Below, piece after piece: positions 33,092-34,744 of a DNA stretch of 34,744 bases. Both the position numbers and the translations under genes were made by a program. Source of the stretch: Okeania sp. SIO3I5 (lineage in GTDB: Bacteria > Cyanobacteriota > Cyanobacteriia > Cyanobacteriales > Microcoleaceae); NCBI RefSeq assembly GCF_010672085.1, contig NZ_JAAHHT010000045.1:16622-51365 (forward strand), read 5' to 3'. The notes under the pieces were generated by a model. The model had not been told where the DNA came from. It worked only from the letters and a program-made list of their open reading frames with translations, and ran no database searches. How positions within the stretch are numbered: position 1 is the stretch's first letter; each line of letters opens with the position of its first letter.

Positions 33092-34309
33092 TCACTCTAT
33101 GACAATAGAATCATTGACAACAGTGAAGGCAGTAGCCTGCAAAGCTCTCAACATTATGTTGCGAGCGCCATTAATATCCCGTGCAATTACATGACCGCAT
33201 TGAGGACATTTATAAATCTTAGAACCACCCAACTTCTTATGAACGTGACCGCAGTTTGTACAAGTTTTAGAAGTATAAGCTTCATTACAACGAACTACTA
33301 AAACACATGAGCGAGCTGCCTTATGTTCAAGATCACAAGCAAACTTTCCATGACTCCAGGAGAGCATATTTCTGACAGATTTGCGGTTAATTTTTCTGGT
33401 TGACTTCAGAACCATTTGAGAGGTTTCATAAGTAGGCAGAAAAATTAATTTATAGCTATTGACTAAGAAAGAAGCTACCTTGTTATGCAAATCCTTTACC
33501 AGATATTGAATGCGAGTTCTCATTCTAGTTGCTGCCTTGCGCATTTGAGCGCGTTGCCGTTTGTTTTTTGATAGTGCGACACGACTTAATAAATTATCAA
33601 GGTGCGAGCATAAACGGTTAATTCGCCCGATGTCTCCCTTGCCAATTTCTAAAACGTTTTCACCATCATAGCCAGTTAAAAATGCTCTATTTCCCGGGTC
33701 TAATGCAATAACTTTATCGGAACCAGTAGTCCTTGGCTCAATGTATTGAGGAAAGCAAGCAAACCATTGTCCTCGTTGATAAACCAGCTCAGTTCCATAA
33801 TCACAATTACGAGGTACTTGATATCCAATCGCAGTACAAAAAAGCATACCTTTTACTTTTTTAGGAAACCAAGTTCCATTCCGATAAGCATCGTTTTTAA
33901 ATTGAATTACTTGGGATTTATTTCGACAAGAACGATAACGCAATTGACAGTTTAGACCCTGATTAGCAGCCAAGGCTTGTTTGTATGCCTGTTCTGCTTC
34001 ACAAACAGCCTCTTGTCTGGTTTTTCCTAAACATCTAGTCCATTCATTTTCAGGTTGAGATTGTCTGCTTTGAATTACTTGGTCTAAGGATTTCCCTTTT
34101 GGCAAAGTTCTTTGATGATTAAAAAACTCAACGCATTGATTGTAAACCCAACGATAAGCAGCTAACCATTCCTTCCAGATTTTATGTAGTTCAATGCTAG
34201 GCCAGACAGGAACTTTGACAACACTATTTGGCCTCAGTTTTTGACTCTTTTTGTATGGGTTTTTCCCGTACTTTTTCGGCGATTTCTTTTTTGTATCTTC
34301 GCAACCCAT
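33092..34309 (-). CDS. tnpB: RNA-guided endonuclease TnpB (IS607 type)
   Basis: The ATG at 34309 gives 405 aa, a usual TnpB length. The open frame continues upstream to 34654, but those 115 codons overlap tnpA and do not look like TnpB. The RuvC-like nuclease residues are all present: Asp204 in IALDPGNRAFLTGY, Glu295 in LPTYETSQMV and Asp378 in ARDINGARN. A four-cysteine zinc finger (Cys350, 353, 368, 371) sits between the last two. The N-terminal part contains the helix-turn-helix-like LHKIWKEWLAAYRWVYNQ. TnpB is a programmable nuclease that maintains its element by cutting donor sites. It overlaps tnpA by 86 bp. The gene appears intact and probably active. Confidence 0.93.
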   Translation of the reverse strand: MGCEDTKKKSPKKYGKNPYKKSQKLRPNSVVKVPVWPSIELHKIWKEWLAAYRWVYNQCVEFFNHQRTLPKGKSLDQVIQSRQSQPENEWTRCLGKTRQEAVCEAEQAYKQALAANQGLNCQLRYRSCRNKSQVIQFKNDAYRNGTWFPKKVKGMLFCTAIGYQVPRNCDYGTELVYQRGQWFACFPQYIEPRTTGSDKVIALDPGNRAFLTGYDGENVLEIGKGDIGRINRLCSHLDNLLSRVALSKNKRQRAQMRKAATRMRTRIQYLVKDLHNKVASFLVNSYKLIFLPTYETSQMVLKSTRKINRKSVRNMLSWSHGKFACDLEHKAARSCVLVVRCNEAYTSKTCTNCGHVHKKLGGSKIYKCPQCGHVIARDINGARNIMLRALQATAFTVVNDSIVIE

Positions 34310-34744
34310 AAAGCCGCGAACTGAAACAGTGGATGATGGACAACATATCCTGAACGAGTTCTTGTTCTGGAGATTGTTTCGTGTCATTGAGAACCAAGAG
34401 TTCGCACTCGTTACGTTCGCATAGCCATTTAACCAATTCCCATCCAAATCTAACGAGTCTGTCTGGGTGGGCAACGACAAGGCGTTTGATATCACCTGTG
34501 CAAATTCTGTCCAAAATGGAGAGGAATCGTTTCCGCTTAAAATTAAGTCCGCTGCCAATTTCTGATACGATTTCCGCTTCTGGGAATCTTGAGAGCAATA
34601 GTTCAATCTGTCCCTCAATATCGTCTCGTTGGGAATGGCTCGACACCCTTGCATAACAAACAGTGGTAATTGCCCTGGGCCAACCTGCTGCTTGTTCGAT
34701 TTCTTCGATTGAGTACCGCCTGTGCCCTGACGGGGTTTTGATTA
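34224..34744 (-). CDS. tnpA: IS607 serine recombinase TnpA, partial
   Basis: This is a small serine recombinase that excises and integrates the element. The frame is open from the stop at 34224 to the window edge, so the gene is truncated there, not at the GTG at 34646. At the edge it reads KTPSGHRRYSIEEIEQAAG, the end of the MerR-like helix-turn-helix of IS607 TnpA. TTVCYARVSSHSQRDD follows, with the catalytic Ser (codon 34643-34641), then VVAHPDRLVRFGWEL, the conserved DRL.RFG block. About 20 N-terminal residues are missing. Its 3' end overlaps tnpB, suggesting coupled translation. Confidence 0.93.
   Translation of the reverse strand, partial: IKTPSGHRRYSIEEIEQAAGWPRAITTVCYARVSSHSQRDDIEGQIELLLSRFPEAEIVSEIGSGLNFKRKRFLSILDRICTGDIKRLVVAHPDRLVRFGWELVKWLCERNECELLVLNDTKQSPEQELVQDMLSIIHCFSSRLYGLRRYKKEIAEKVREKPIQKESKTEAK

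Larger units (their letters stand above)
33050..34744 (-). mobile_element. IS607-family insertion sequence, left part cut by window edge
   Basis: A serine-recombinase tnpA overlapping a tnpB, in that order on the minus strand, is the IS607 arrangement. IS607 elements lack terminal inverted repeats, so the exact end past tnpB cannot be read here; it is probably within 33000-33091. The other end lies beyond 34744. Confidence 0.85.

Noticed and set aside
34310-34654. N-terminal 115-residue extension of TnpB
   Set aside because: These codons overlap the real tnpA frame, do not resemble TnpB, and the ATG at 34309 gives the normal TnpB length.

Overview
The window looks like chromosome of a filamentous, non-heterocystous cyanobacterium of the Trichodesmium/Okeania type. 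This is inferred from the gene content (NDH-1 CO2-uptake genes, a cyanobacteriochrome, cyanobacterial DUF502, NusB and FtsY), the GCGATCGC (HIP1-like) octamers, the strong A+T bias and an unusually low coding density of about 59% by my count. I see no tRNA, rRNA or CRISPR array.

Layout: 1-674 holds three 103-bp tandem repeats and two operator-like palindromes. They precede a 1010-aa membrane pentapeptide-repeat/CHAT-protease fusion (675-3707). An orphan PD-(D/E)XK nuclease-like gene and dnaG follow on the minus strand, separated by a 12-copy, 76-bp tandem array made of two alternating subtypes. From 9.2 to 20.0 kb a plus-strand series carries DUF502, nusB, ftsY, a GAF-SpoIIE phosphatase, a small membrane protein and argH. 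Its members are pushed apart by 0.4-1.5 kb of repeats, so this is not a compact operon. Then come a small basic protein (minus), bioF (plus), an alpha/beta hydrolase and a Nudix hydrolase (both minus), and an ndhD plus CO2-hydration-protein pair for NDH-1-based CO2 uptake. After these comes a diguanylate cyclase with two bilin-type GAF domains, and last an IS607-family element (tnpB and tnpA, minus) that runs off the right edge.

The most distinctive property of the window is its non-coding DNA. I can align at least five families of short, non-autonomous, inverted-repeat elements, called here M1 to M4 and R1, plus many heptanucleotide tandem repeats of several unrelated sequences. These elements touch genes directly. 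The stop codons of both ndhD and the CO2-hydration gene are the terminal TAG of M2 copies. Heptamers sit against or close to the start codons of argH, bioF and the GGDEF gene, and they encode the C-terminal tails of the CHAT protein, the nuclease-like protein and NdhD.

The most interesting individual systems are the dual-colour cyanobacteriochrome cyclase (one GAF resembling red/green types, one with a DXCF motif, and an intact GGEEF plus RxxD I-site), the CHAT/pentapeptide membrane protein with its paired upstream palindromes, the 76-bp two-type array, and the M2 elements that remodel gene ends.
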